DNA of 64,000 bases from Ruminiclostridium sp. (GTDB lineage: Bacteria > Bacillota > Clostridia > Oscillospirales > Ruminococcaceae). Every line of letters starts with the position of its first letter. Position 1 is the first letter of the stretch. Positions 35,781-44,474 of the stretch are shown in pieces. A program made the position numbers and the translations under genes. The notes under the pieces were generated by a model. It was not told the DNA's origin, made no database searches, and saw only the letters and a program-made list of their open reading frames with translations. The stretch covers positions 1 to 64,000 of the forward strand of contig JAGBHT010000028.1 of assembly GCA_017935365.1 (NCBI GenBank). The letters are read 5' to 3'.

Positions 35781-36083
35781 TTATATCTCAAAATCTACGC
35801 AGCTGCGTCTTGCCGTGTAGGGTCTTACCGTACTGTCGGCAACCTTGACGTGTTCGGGGTGGGTCGAATAGCCCTTTAACGCTTCAGCACTCTCAAATGT
35901 GCTGTCAAGCATAAGATCCCCTGTGGAAGAGCCCAGAATATCTGTGATTACCTTTATCTCAAGAAGTCCGTCTATCTTACCTGCAAGGCTTTCAAGCCCC
36001 TGCTTTATAAGACGGCATCTTTCCTTTTTTTCTTCCGATGTCAGCTCGTCTTTTAAGTTCCAGATTATTATATGCTTTACCAT
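35781..36083 (-). CDS. Dabb-family (stress-responsive alpha/beta-barrel) protein
   Basis: 100 aa, one dimeric alpha-beta barrel (Dabb) domain from [13 protein letters not shown] to the C-terminus, with the family features of a conserved His near residue 4 and the SST-G-DLML segment. Members act as small enzymes or stress proteins; exact function unknown. The start has AAGGTGGAAAT upstream. It sits between leuC and leuD, an unusual interruption of these subunits, with normal operon spacing. Confidence 0.86.
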   Translation of the reverse strand: MVKHIIIWNLKDELTSEEKKERCRLIKQGLESLAGKIDGLLEIKVITDILGSSTGDLMLDSTFESAEALKGYSTHPEHVKVADSTVRPYTARRSCVDFEI

Positions 36084-36092
36084 ATTTCCACC

Positions 36093-37349
36093 TTACTTGA
36101 TGCCTGTTATCTTGCCTGCTATCGCACTTGCCGCCGCAACTGCCGGGCTTGCAAGATAAACCTCGCTGTCAACGTGTCCCATTCTGCCGACAAAGTTTCT
36201 GTTTGTGGTAGAAATCGCACGCTCGCCTGCCGCAAGTATACCCATGTGACCGCCGAGGCAGGGACCGCAGGTAGGAGTAGAAAGTACGCAACCTGCATTT
36301 ACGAATATCTCTGCAAGACCTTCCTTGATGCACTGAAGGTAAACCTTCTGAGTACCGGGGATAACGATACATCTTACGCCCTTTGCAATGTGCTTATCCT
36401 TGAGTATTTCAGCGGCGATACGCATATCGCTTATTCTGCCGTTTGTACATGAGCCGATTACAGCCTGGTCGATCTTTATGTCTTCTGTTATCTCGTCAAC
36501 TGTCTTTGTGTTTTCAGGCAGATGAGGGAATGAAACCGTCTGCTTTATTGTTGACAGATCAATGTCGATAACTCTTGAATATACTGCGTCATCGTCAGCC
36601 TTGAAAATATCAAAGTCACGGTCTGCTCTTTCCTTCATATATGCCATTGTTATCTCGTCAACTTCAAATATACCATTCTTTGCGCCGGCTTCGATAGCCA
36701 TATTTGCGATACAAAGTCTGTCGTCTATCGAAAGGCTCTTCAGTCCTTCGCCTGTAAATTCCATAGACTGATAAAGTGCGCCGTCAACGCCTATCATACC
36801 GATTATGTGAAGAATAACGTCCTTACCGCTTACATACTTATTGAGCTTGCCTGTAAGGTTGAACTTTATAGCGGAGGGAACCTTGAACCACGCTTCGCCT
36901 GTTGCCATACCTGCCGCCATATCGGTCGAACCTACACCGGTCGAGAATGCGCCGAGTGCGCCGTATGTACAGGTGTGGCTGTCTGCGCCTATGCACAGCT
37001 CGCCGGGACCTATAAGACCTTTTTCGGGGAGAAGTGCGTGTTCGATGCCCATATCGCCTACATCATAATAATTTGTAATATCATATTTTCCTGCGAACTC
37101 TCTGCACTGCTTGCACTGAGTAGCCGCCTTGATATCCTTGTTGGGTGTGAAGTGATCCATTACAAGAGAGATCTTATCCTTGTTGAACACACCGCCGAAA
37201 CCCGCCTTGTTGAACTCGTTTATCGCAACTGGGCTTGTAATGTCGTTACCGAGTACCATATCGAGCTTTGCTCTTATCAGCTGTCCCTCTCTTACGCTTT
37301 CAAGTCCTGCGTGCTTTGCCAGTATCTTCTGGCTCATAGTCATGCCCAT
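36093..37349 (-). CDS. leuC: 3-isopropylmalate dehydratase, large subunit
   Basis: 418-aa aconitase-family subunit carrying a 4Fe-4S cluster. The cluster cysteines are visible in GSCTNGR and in [15 protein letters not shown]; the substrate-binding [12 protein letters not shown] is also present. This short LeuC type lacks an internal swivel, which LeuD supplies. Start: ATG 37349, with AAAGGCAGGAAC upstream; ATGs 2 and 4 codons later are possible. Works in leucine synthesis with LeuD. Confidence 0.96.
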   Translation of the reverse strand: MGMTMSQKILAKHAGLESVREGQLIRAKLDMVLGNDITSPVAINEFNKAGFGGVFNKDKISLVMDHFTPNKDIKAATQCKQCREFAGKYDITNYYDVGDMGIEHALLPEKGLIGPGELCIGADSHTCTYGALGAFSTGVGSTDMAAGMATGEAWFKVPSAIKFNLTGKLNKYVSGKDVILHIIGMIGVDGALYQSMEFTGEGLKSLSIDDRLCIANMAIEAGAKNGIFEVDEITMAYMKERADRDFDIFKADDDAVYSRVIDIDLSTIKQTVSFPHLPENTKTVDEITEDIKIDQAVIGSCTNGRISDMRIAAEILKDKHIAKGVRCIVIPGTQKVYLQCIKEGLAEIFVNAGCVLSTPTCGPCLGGHMGILAAGERAISTTNRNFVGRMGHVDSEVYLASPAVAAASAIAGKITGIK

Positions 37350-37417
37350 GTGTTGTTCCTGCCTTTCTGACTTCTGCCCCATATAGAGGCTGTATATCTC
37401 ATAATTATTTCCGTTTA

Positions 37418-37891
37418 TCAGTCACGTTCAAGAGCTGAGATACCTGTTCTCACAAGCTCCTTTACGCCATAGGGCTGTAACAGTCCTATGAACGAATCTA
37501 TCTTTTCGGGTTCGCCCGTAAGCTCAAGCATAAGTCTGCTTTCGGCTACGTTTACAACCTTTGCTCTGAAAAGGTTTGCGATCTCGATCACCGGCTGACG
37601 TGACGCAGGGCCGTTACCGACCTTCATAATGATATGCTCACGGCATACGGCATCGCGCAGTACCTTTACTTCCGATACGTCATAGAGCTTGCGGAGCTGT
37701 TTTACCAGCTGTTCCATCACGCCCTCGTCGCCCTCTGCGACTATTGTCATACGGGAAATACCGAGGTTTTCGGTTTCCGCAACGTTAAGACTTATTATAT
37801 TATATCCTCTGCGGCTGAACAGACCTGTTACTCTGCCGAGTACGCCGATACCGTTGTTCACGCAGACGGAAATTACGTTTCTCTCTGTCAT
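37418..37891 (-). CDS. ilvN: Acetolactate synthase, regulatory (small) subunit
   Basis: 157-aa small subunit with an N-terminal ACT domain ([25 protein letters not shown]) and a C-terminal dimerisation domain. It activates IlvB and confers valine feedback inhibition in the family. The start has GGAGGCAGAAAA upstream. It lies 14 bases after ilvB and about 70 before leuC. Confidence 0.95.
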   Translation of the reverse strand: MTERNVISVCVNNGIGVLGRVTGLFSRRGYNIISLNVAETENLGISRMTIVAEGDEGVMEQLVKQLRKLYDVSEVKVLRDAVCREHIIMKVGNGPASRQPVIEIANLFRAKVVNVAESRLMLELTGEPEKIDSFIGLLQPYGVKELVRTGISALERD

Positions 37892-37905
37892 TTTTCTGCC
37901 TCCGT

Positions 37906-39609
37906 TCAGTCGTCGATCTCTATCTCAAGGATAGGCTCTGTTATGGATTTTCCTGCGGGTACCATAGGCAGAACGTTTATATCCTTGTCAATTCTTGCTT
38001 CTATAAGTACAGGAGCTGTCTTTGAAACCTCAAGAGCCTCACGCAGTATCTCTTCGCACTTGTCCTCGCTGTCTATAACAAACGACTTTATGCCGAACGC
38101 CTCGCCTAGCTTCATATAGTCTGTCGGGCGGTCGAGCGTTGTCTGTGAAAATCTCTTTCCGTAGAACAATCTCTGCCACTGGCGTACCATACCGAGAACG
38201 TTATTGTTTATAACAAGCTCAACAACGGGTATATTGTGCTTTGATAATGTTACAAGCTCGTTTAAGTTCATATGGAAACTTCCGTCGCCTGCAACGTTTA
38301 CGACTGTCTTGTCGGGATTGCCGCACTTTGCACCGATAGCCGCGCCAAGACCGTATCCCATAGTACCGAGACCGCCGCTTGTGATAAGCTGGTGTGGGTG
38401 CTTGTATGCGTAATACTGAGCCGCCCACATCTGTGACTGACCTACTTCGGTCGCAATAAGCGCTTCGCCGTTTGTCAGCTTGTCAAGCGTTTCTATAAGG
38501 TGCTGAGGGGTCAGCGTAAGCTCCTCTGTGCCCTTCTGTCTGCACTCATACTGCTTTTCCCACGCCTTTATCCTGCCAATCCAGTCGGTGTGCGACTGCT
38601 GAGGGATTATCTTTATCAGCTTTTTCATCACATCGGTGCTGTCGCCGATAACCTGATGATAAACCTTGATATTCTTGTTTATTTCGGCAGGGTCGATATC
38701 TATATGGAGAACCTTTGCGTCGGGCGCAAAAGTCTTAGGATTACCTATTACTCTGTCGGAAAATCTCGTACCCACAGCAATGAACAGATCGCAGTTCTTT
38801 ATAGCCTCTGCCGCTGTCTTTGTTCCGTGCATACCGAGCATACCCATATATCTGCTGTCGGTTTCGTCAAAGCTTCCCTGTCCCATAAGCGAAGATGATA
38901 CAGGAGCGTCTATAAGCTCTGCAAAAGCCTTTAATGTCTTTGCACCGTCGTCGCCGTAGATACCGCCGCCTGTGTAGAGGAACGGACGTTCTGCGCTCTT
39001 TATAAGCTCTGCCGCCTTTGCTATGCAGTCGTCCTGGTGCATAGTTACATTTACGGTATAAGGCTTCAAGGGCTTGTTTACAAACTCAGCCTTCTGTGCC
39101 GTTATATCCTTGGGAACATCGACAAGAACGGGACCTTTTCTGCCACTTCCTGCTATGTAGAATGCTTCACGCAGTGTATCGGCGAGCTTGTTTACGTCCT
39201 TTACTATGAAATTATGCTTTGTTATCGGCATTGTAATGCCTGTTATATCAACTTCCTGGAAGCTGTCAAGTCCTAAAAGCGAGCAGGCAACGTTACCCGT
39301 AATAGCTACCATAGGAACGCTGTCCATATATGCCGTTGCGATACCTGTTACAAGGTTTGTCGCACCGGGACCCGATGTAGCTATAACAACGCCTGTCTTG
39401 CCCGTCGAACGTGCATAACCGTCAGCAGCGTGACTTGCGCCCTGCTCGTGCGCTGTCAGAACGTGATGTATTTTGTCGCTGTAATTGTATAAGCTGTCAT
39501 AGATATTCAGAACTGCGCCGCCGGGATAACCGAAAACGGTGTCAACGCCCTGCTCTATCAGACATTCGCAGATTATATCTGCACCCGTCAGATTTCTCAT
39601 TTCTTTCAT
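37906..39609 (-). CDS. ilvB: Acetolactate synthase, catalytic (large) subunit
   Basis: 567-aa thiamine diphosphate enzyme that joins two pyruvates to acetolactate (valine/leucine) or pyruvate with 2-oxobutyrate (isoleucine). The ThDP-activating Glu is in LTAHEQGASHAADG (about residue 50), and the ThDP/Mg motif GDGSFHMNLNEL...NN is near residues 440-470. First gene of the operon, with a strong sigma-A promoter about 60 bases upstream. Either ATG 39609 or ATG 39600 may start it; spacing to GGAAAG favours the first. Confidence 0.97.
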   Translation of the reverse strand: MKEMRNLTGADIICECLIEQGVDTVFGYPGGAVLNIYDSLYNYSDKIHHVLTAHEQGASHAADGYARSTGKTGVVIATSGPGATNLVTGIATAYMDSVPMVAITGNVACSLLGLDSFQEVDITGITMPITKHNFIVKDVNKLADTLREAFYIAGSGRKGPVLVDVPKDITAQKAEFVNKPLKPYTVNVTMHQDDCIAKAAELIKSAERPFLYTGGGIYGDDGAKTLKAFAELIDAPVSSSLMGQGSFDETDSRYMGMLGMHGTKTAAEAIKNCDLFIAVGTRFSDRVIGNPKTFAPDAKVLHIDIDPAEINKNIKVYHQVIGDSTDVMKKLIKIIPQQSHTDWIGRIKAWEKQYECRQKGTEELTLTPQHLIETLDKLTNGEALIATEVGQSQMWAAQYYAYKHPHQLITSGGLGTMGYGLGAAIGAKCGNPDKTVVNVAGDGSFHMNLNELVTLSKHNIPVVELVINNNVLGMVRQWQRLFYGKRFSQTTLDRPTDYMKLGEAFGIKSFVIDSEDKCEEILREALEVSKTAPVLIEARIDKDINVLPMVPAGKSITEPILEIEIDD

Positions 39610-39666
39610 TCCTTTTTCTTTCCACTTGAATTATTTATAGTCACGGATAAAAAATCCTATCGTTTT

Positions 39667-39695
39667 ATTTTAACACTATATAGCGTTTTTGTCAA
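39667..39695 (-). promoter_or_regulatory. Sigma-A promoter of the ilv-leu operon
   Basis: On the minus strand a perfect TTGACA (39690-39695) and TAAAAT (39667-39672) with a 17-base spacer. The leader before ilvB is only about 55 bases, too short for a T-box, so control is not by the usual tRNA-sensing leader. Confidence 0.85.
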
Positions 39696-39720
39696 TGGTG
39701 AAACCGCATTATAAAGCAAG

Positions 39721-39745
39721 AAAGGGACACCGCAAGGTGTCCTTT
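39721..39745 (-). terminator. Terminator of the spoIID-like gene
   Basis: Stem GGACACC/GGTGTCC with AAA/TTT extension and a 4-nt loop, 11 bases after the stop codon, ending the long run of sortase and tRNA-sulfur genes. Confidence 0.7.
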
Positions 39746-39755
39746 CGTAATATTC

Positions 39756-41003
39756 TCAGTGTATCTCCACGCCTGTGAAGTAATGCTGTAATATCTGCTT
39801 ATAAGTATAGCCGTTTTCGGCAAGCGCCTTTGCGCCGTACTGTGACATACCGACGCCGTGACCGTGACCGTAAGTTGTGAAGATGAACTTATCGCTGTTT
39901 TTATCGTATTTCAGCTCAAAAGCCGCACTCTTCAGTGAATAGCCGAGCACCGTTTCTCTTATCACTCTGCCGTCTATCGTTTTGCCGTTGGCTTTTGTCA
40001 TACCTCCGACAGATATTGACGTTACCCAACCGTGTTCCCTGTCATTAAGTCTTGAGTTGATTTTAAACCATGTGGAAGGATCGCCGGTAAGGGTAATACC
40101 GAGAGTATTCTGTACCGCATTCTTCATATAGTCCGAAGAATAGCTGTCGGTACTTCCCCAGTTCGGGTCGGTCGTCTTGTCAAGCGGACAGTCAACGCTC
40201 ACAAGGTACGGATAATCAACGCCCCATACATTCTTTGCGCTGTTGGTATAACCGCACGACGACGCAAAGAACACGCTCTGTATCATCTCACCATTATAAT
40301 AGATGGCTTCGCCGAGCACTTCGTCAACAAGCTTGTATATCCTGTCGTAAACGTCGGTTTTAAGCGCGGTTGTCGGGCGCAGACCCATTTCATTCTGCTT
40401 TTTGATATATGTATACTCGGCTACCGCCTGTGCCTTTACCGCTTCATCGGGGAACTCATTCCATATCTCGCCGACTACCGCTCTTGCGATTATCTCCCTT
40501 GCACCTGCCGTGTAATACGAGCCTGTTACCTGGTCGTATACGGTGAGCTGTTCCTCATCGGAATCAGGCGCAGGTGCCGATGCAGATGTCGTTGCCGCTG
40601 TTGTGGTTGTAGTCGTTTCGGGAGCAGGGGTTGTTGCCGCAGTCGTTGTGGTTGTTGCAACGGTCGTTGTTTCGGGAACTACAACGGCATTATCGACCGA
40701 TGTTGCCGCGGGTGCCACTATGCGTTTCTTTGTTGTGGTAGTGGTAGTTTCTGTCGTGGTTGCCGCTGTCGTCTGTGCCTTAACGTCACCGAGCGCGGGC
40801 TTCTTGTCGCTCTGAAGTTTTATAGTTGTGGTTTCGGGAGTTTTCTGCGTCTGCTCAGGTGTTGTCACATCGGGTATGGATACTTCTATCTCTCTGTCGT
40901 TGTCTGCACTGACGTGTACTACCTGGACTATTCCGAACAGGTATATGTATATGCAGGCTATTACAAGCGCCAGCAGTATCTTGCCTATAGATGCCTTCTG
41001 CAT
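39756..41003 (-). CDS. SpoIID/LytB-domain protein
   Basis: 415 aa. A membrane anchor (residues ~7-27) is followed by a Thr-rich, Glu/Ala-containing spacer (to ~residue 150) and a C-terminal SpoIID domain, with the motifs AREIIARAVVGEIWNE, VFFASSCGYT and HGHGVGMSQYGA. SpoIID is a lytic transglycosylase that remodels peptidoglycan during engulfment; LytB relatives modify amidases. The long disordered spacer is more than plain SpoIID has, so it may act in vegetative cells. Start at ATG 41003, preceded by AAAGGAGTGG; a GTG at 41012 is in frame. Last of the sortase run. Confidence 0.87.
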   Translation of the reverse strand: MQKASIGKILLALVIACIYIYLFGIVQVVHVSADNDREIEVSIPDVTTPEQTQKTPETTTIKLQSDKKPALGDVKAQTTAATTTETTTTTTKKRIVAPAATSVDNAVVVPETTTVATTTTTAATTPAPETTTTTTAATTSASAPAPDSDEEQLTVYDQVTGSYYTAGAREIIARAVVGEIWNEFPDEAVKAQAVAEYTYIKKQNEMGLRPTTALKTDVYDRIYKLVDEVLGEAIYYNGEMIQSVFFASSCGYTNSAKNVWGVDYPYLVSVDCPLDKTTDPNWGSTDSYSSDYMKNAVQNTLGITLTGDPSTWFKINSRLNDREHGWVTSISVGGMTKANGKTIDGRVIRETVLGYSLKSAAFELKYDKNSDKFIFTTYGHGHGVGMSQYGAKALAENGYTYKQILQHYFTGVEIH

Positions 41004-41058
41004 CGGTACCACTCCTTTACATTTAACTTATTTATTCTTCTGGGTTGTCCGCTTACTG

Positions 41059-42171
41059 TTAATTTTCGTTATCGCTGTCAGCGGATATAAAAGAACTGTC
41101 TTTCTTGAATCCCTCTATCCATGCGGGGTCCCAGTATCTTCCGCTCCACTCTGTACCATAGTAGTAAAGCTCTCTCATCGTCTTGCAAAGCTTGGGGTCG
41201 GGGTTGCGCTTGAAGCTTGCTATCTCATCTGACGTAAACTCGTCCGATTCGCCCTCGCGTACCTTTCGTGCGACAATTACTATACGCATATCGTAAAGTC
41301 CGACCTCGAACTCGCAGGTAGACAGCGTAAGGAATTTATCGCCGTATTTCATATCAACGCCCGTGAAGAATTCACTTCTGTCAAGGCATTCCGATGTGAA
41401 GTAGTTGAACTCGTCCCTGTTTGCAAAGTTGAGAAGTGCGGGATAGTTGAACACATCGCCGTACTCTTCTCTTGTATTTAACAGCATTACCGAGAATATC
41501 TTGTATTTTGCCTTTTCGTACAACGTGTTGAACTCGATAACAGGGTGTGCTTTCAGAAACTCAAGGCTCTTGTCAAGGTCAACTCTTCTGTACTCGGTTA
41601 TTTCGGCAAAGAAGTTTTCGGTACGCAGATTATGACCGTACAGTATCGTATTTGCAGATGTTTCGCCGGTGTTCTTGAACTCGTTTTCGTAATCGGCAAA
41701 TATTGTACCGTTCTTGCTCGGATTACCGTAAAAGTCTGTTTCAAGATAGTAGGTGTTGTCCGTACCCTGTACTACAGGATAGTTTACATTAATGCCGTTT
41801 ATGCTCAGCCAGCCTACAAAATCGTTGTTTATTGCGTAAAAAGGCGCATATTCGGTATTTATGGCTTTTTCCGGGAGCTTTTCTATCTCAGCGGCTGTCG
41901 GTTCGTGCTCACCAAGCTGTAAGATACTGCTGCGGTATTCGGCGCTCTCGCGCTTTGGCTTGAACAGATATGTATCTATTATTATCAGCACCGCTACACA
42001 CAAAGCGATTATAGATACAAGAAATACTATCTTTCTTATTATCTCACCTATGCTGTCACCTTTCCACGGTATCAGTCCCTTGAATATGGCAACGAATGCG
42101 TTTTCCTTTTTCTTTTTCTTCTTTTTCTTGTTCTTGTTTGATGATACTATGACCGACTTGTAATCAGGCAT
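41059..42171 (-). CDS. Class B sortase (1)
   Basis: 370-aa membrane transpeptidase. The N-terminus is cytoplasmic, with a run of Lys residues and the motif LIPWKGDSIGEIIRK just before the hydrophobic segment (about residues 48-68). The catalytic domain has His in ILYGHNLRT, Cys in LTLSTCEFEVG and Arg in IVIVARKVR, arranged as in SrtB. Sortase B enzymes link proteins with a short sorting motif to peptidoglycan, often for haem uptake or pili; no substrate is visible in this window. The start has AAGGAAGGTAAC upstream. Fourth and last of four tandem sortases. Confidence 0.93.
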   Translation of the reverse strand: MPDYKSVIVSSNKNKKKKKKKKENAFVAIFKGLIPWKGDSIGEIIRKIVFLVSIIALCVAVLIIIDTYLFKPKRESAEYRSSILQLGEHEPTAAEIEKLPEKAINTEYAPFYAINNDFVGWLSINGINVNYPVVQGTDNTYYLETDFYGNPSKNGTIFADYENEFKNTGETSANTILYGHNLRTENFFAEITEYRRVDLDKSLEFLKAHPVIEFNTLYEKAKYKIFSVMLLNTREEYGDVFNYPALLNFANRDEFNYFTSECLDRSEFFTGVDMKYGDKFLTLSTCEFEVGLYDMRIVIVARKVREGESDEFTSDEIASFKRNPDPKLCKTMRELYYYGTEWSGRYWDPAWIEGFKKDSSFISADSDNEN

Positions 42172-42206
42172 TTATGTTACCTTCCTTTTGAAATTGTGTT
42201 TTTATA

Positions 42207-43253
42207 TCAGCTGTTCTTTTTGGCTTTATAGCCCTTCAGCAATGCAGGATCCCATTTGCGTCCTCCCCATGAGCCGCCGTAAACGCTGTACCAGTAATCA
42301 TAATAGAGAGGATCGGGATTTATCACCGTTTTGGAAACGTCAACGGACGGATCTTCGCCGTTCCTCACTCTTCTCGCATAAAGGACGTATCTTATGTTCT
42401 TGCTCTTTCCGAAAGGAAAATCGCAAGTTGAGAGCGCTATTACCTCATCGCCGTATTTCAGATCGACCTGCGGTGTGAAGATAAAACTGCGGTCGAGAAC
42501 CTGTGCGTAATAATCGATAAATTCCTGCTTGTTTTTGAAAGTGTACGGTGCAGTGTAATAGAATACCTCGCCGTCCTCTTCATCGACATTTACCTGCATC
42601 ATGGCAAATATCTTGTACAGACCTTTTTCATATAATGTATCGAACTGTATCACAGGGTGGTTATCGTACATATCCCTGCCGTAATACAGGACATCGAACT
42701 TGTTTACATCGCGGAAAAAAGTCCCGTTTGACATATTGTGACCGTACAGAAGAATATTAGGCGAGCGGTAATCGCTTCCTATATGAGCGCAGTACTCGGC
42801 GGTGATACACCCCGAATAGCTGTATTCCCCGTAAAAGTCGTGCTTGAGCCAGTACATATTCTTTTCGTATACTTCCGCATAATTGACAGGTTTAGTCGGA
42901 TCAAAGCCTTTACTCTGCACTACCGGATAGTCTACATTGGTACCGTCGATTTTCAGCCATCCGACCATATCATGGTTTTTATCGTACCATTCTTTATATT
43001 CGGGCAGTATGGACGGTTTTCTCTTCTCCGTCACAACAGGTTCGGCAGGTATGTCCACCGTGAGAGGGCAGGTGTAATCGATCATATCCGGCGGTATCGG
43101 CGTTTCGGTAAGCTTAAGTATCAGCATTATGCCGACCGCTATCAGCCATACCGTGCAGGCACCGAGCGCAAACCACAGTACCCATCCGCCTATAACAGGC
43201 TGTTTTGCCGCTTGTGGTGTTGCGGGCAGATTTTCATTGTGTTCTTCTTCCAA
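42207..43253 (-). CDS. Class B sortase (2)
   Basis: About 348 aa, depending on start. A hydrophobic segment follows a Pro/Ala-rich head (PVIGGWVLWFALGACTVW). Catalytic residues are His in LLYGHNMSN, Cys in IALSTCDFPFG and Arg in VLYARRVRNGE. It lacks the IPWKGD motif of the three other sortases. No in-frame ATG fits: I suggest TTG 43253 with GGGAGGCGG upstream; another TTG at 43286 overlaps the previous gene. An ATG at 43279 is out of frame. Expressed with its neighbours. Confidence 0.86.
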   Translation of the reverse strand: MEEEHNENLPATPQAAKQPVIGGWVLWFALGACTVWLIAVGIMLILKLTETPIPPDMIDYTCPLTVDIPAEPVVTEKRKPSILPEYKEWYDKNHDMVGWLKIDGTNVDYPVVQSKGFDPTKPVNYAEVYEKNMYWLKHDFYGEYSYSGCITAEYCAHIGSDYRSPNILLYGHNMSNGTFFRDVNKFDVLYYGRDMYDNHPVIQFDTLYEKGLYKIFAMMQVNVDEEDGEVFYYTAPYTFKNKQEFIDYYAQVLDRSFIFTPQVDLKYGDEVIALSTCDFPFGKSKNIRYVLYARRVRNGEDPSVDVSKTVINPDPLYYDYWYSVYGGSWGGRKWDPALLKGYKAKKNS

Positions 43254-43286
43254 AACCTCACCGCCTCCCGTAACGTCATACGTCAA

Positions 43287-44447
43287 TCAATAATAATCAT
43301 AACCGTCGTCGTAATTGTCGCCGTTGTTATAATCGTATACCCCGTCCTGATCGTTTATGTCATCTATAAACGTGTAACCGTCCTTTTCAGCGTCTTCGGC
43401 TGTATAGCTGAGCAGTTTTCTTCTGTCCCAGTTGCTCTGCGACCAGTCATAACCGCCGCCTATATTATCATATACCCACTGCCAGCGCTTGACATAGGTA
43501 TTTACCGTTGCCTTGCTTACATCAACATAGGTGCTTTCACCGGGACGTACCTTTCTTGCAAATATAGCAAGTCGTACATTGTCCATATCCGAGCGGAAAG
43601 GCCAGTAGCAGGTAGACAGCGTAAGAATGTCGTCACCGTACTCTATATCAACATCGGTGAAAATATCGCTTCTGTCCATAAGATCTATTATGAAGTGGTT
43701 GAAATCGTCACGTGAGGTGAAATCGTGCTTGTTGTTGTAGTTTGAATATACCTCGCCGTACTCCTCGTAGATATTGAACAGACCTATACCGAATATCTTC
43801 CACTCTGCTTCTTCATAAAGAGTATTGAAAGTTATCGTGGGGTGATCCTTGTAGAACTGCATTGACGGTGAATCGTAACTGTCGTATAGCGTTCTCCAGT
43901 ATTCGCTCAGGCACGCAAAGAACGTACCTACAGCCATATTGTGACCGTACAGCACTAAATTGCCCGAATTTCCGTCTGGGGAAACCACACAGTTGCAGTC
44001 CATCATTACCGAGCCGCTCTTGCTGGGCTCGCGGTAAAAGTCGTGGGTCAGATAATAATCGTTGTCTGTACCCTTTACAACGGGATAATCTATAGCCGTA
44101 CCGTCTATTTTGAGATAACCCACCGTGTCGGGGTTTATCTCAAGAAGTTTCTTGAATGACGGCAGGACTTCCTTACCAGATCCGTTGTTGCCGCCGTCGG
44201 GAATATATATATCCGATATACCCTGGCTTCTCCACTGGTCACGGAACATCATGAATATATCCGATACAAGCGGTATCGCAGTAGCCAGGAATACAATCAG
44301 TGCTACAAGAAATACAAGCTTTCTTACTATTACGCCCGCTCCGTCGCCTTTCCACGGAATAATGCCCCTGATAAGTCTTTTCCAGAAACCGGGCTTTTTT
44401 GTAGCCACACCGTTACGGCGCGGATACTTCTCCATATATGTTGTCAT
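43287..44447 (-). CDS. Class B sortase (3)
   Basis: 386 aa. Basic N-terminus, then IIPWKGDGAGVIVRKLVFLV leading into the hydrophobic segment (about residues 42-62). Catalytic His in VLYGHNMAV, Cys in LTLSTCYWPFR and Arg in LAIFARKVR. A Tyr/Asp/Asn-rich tail ends it. Start has AGGAGCAAAA upstream. It is most like sortase 4: the block KKLLEINPDTVGYLKIDGT is shared almost completely, pointing to a recent duplication. Confidence 0.92.
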   Translation of the reverse strand: MTTYMEKYPRRNGVATKKPGFWKRLIRGIIPWKGDGAGVIVRKLVFLVALIVFLATAIPLVSDIFMMFRDQWRSQGISDIYIPDGGNNGSGKEVLPSFKKLLEINPDTVGYLKIDGTAIDYPVVKGTDNDYYLTHDFYREPSKSGSVMMDCNCVVSPDGNSGNLVLYGHNMAVGTFFACLSEYWRTLYDSYDSPSMQFYKDHPTITFNTLYEEAEWKIFGIGLFNIYEEYGEVYSNYNNKHDFTSRDDFNHFIIDLMDRSDIFTDVDIEYGDDILTLSTCYWPFRSDMDNVRLAIFARKVRPGESTYVDVSKATVNTYVKRWQWVYDNIGGGYDWSQSNWDRRKLLSYTAEDAEKDGYTFIDDINDQDGVYDYNNGDNYDDGYDYY

Positions 44448-44474
44448 TTTTGCTCCTTAGTTTTGCCGCGTTGT

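Noticed and set aside
39610..39755. T-box or attenuator leader for ilvB
   Set aside because: The promoter lies only about 60 bases from the start codon; the hairpin in this gap belongs to the spoIID-like gene upstream in genome order.
43277..43279. ATG as start of sortase 2
   Set aside because: It is in a different frame from the sortase domain.
42738..43715. Plus-strand frame of 325 codons across two sortase genes
   Set aside because: Antisense shadow spanning the junction of two real genes; no start signal and no recognisable domain.
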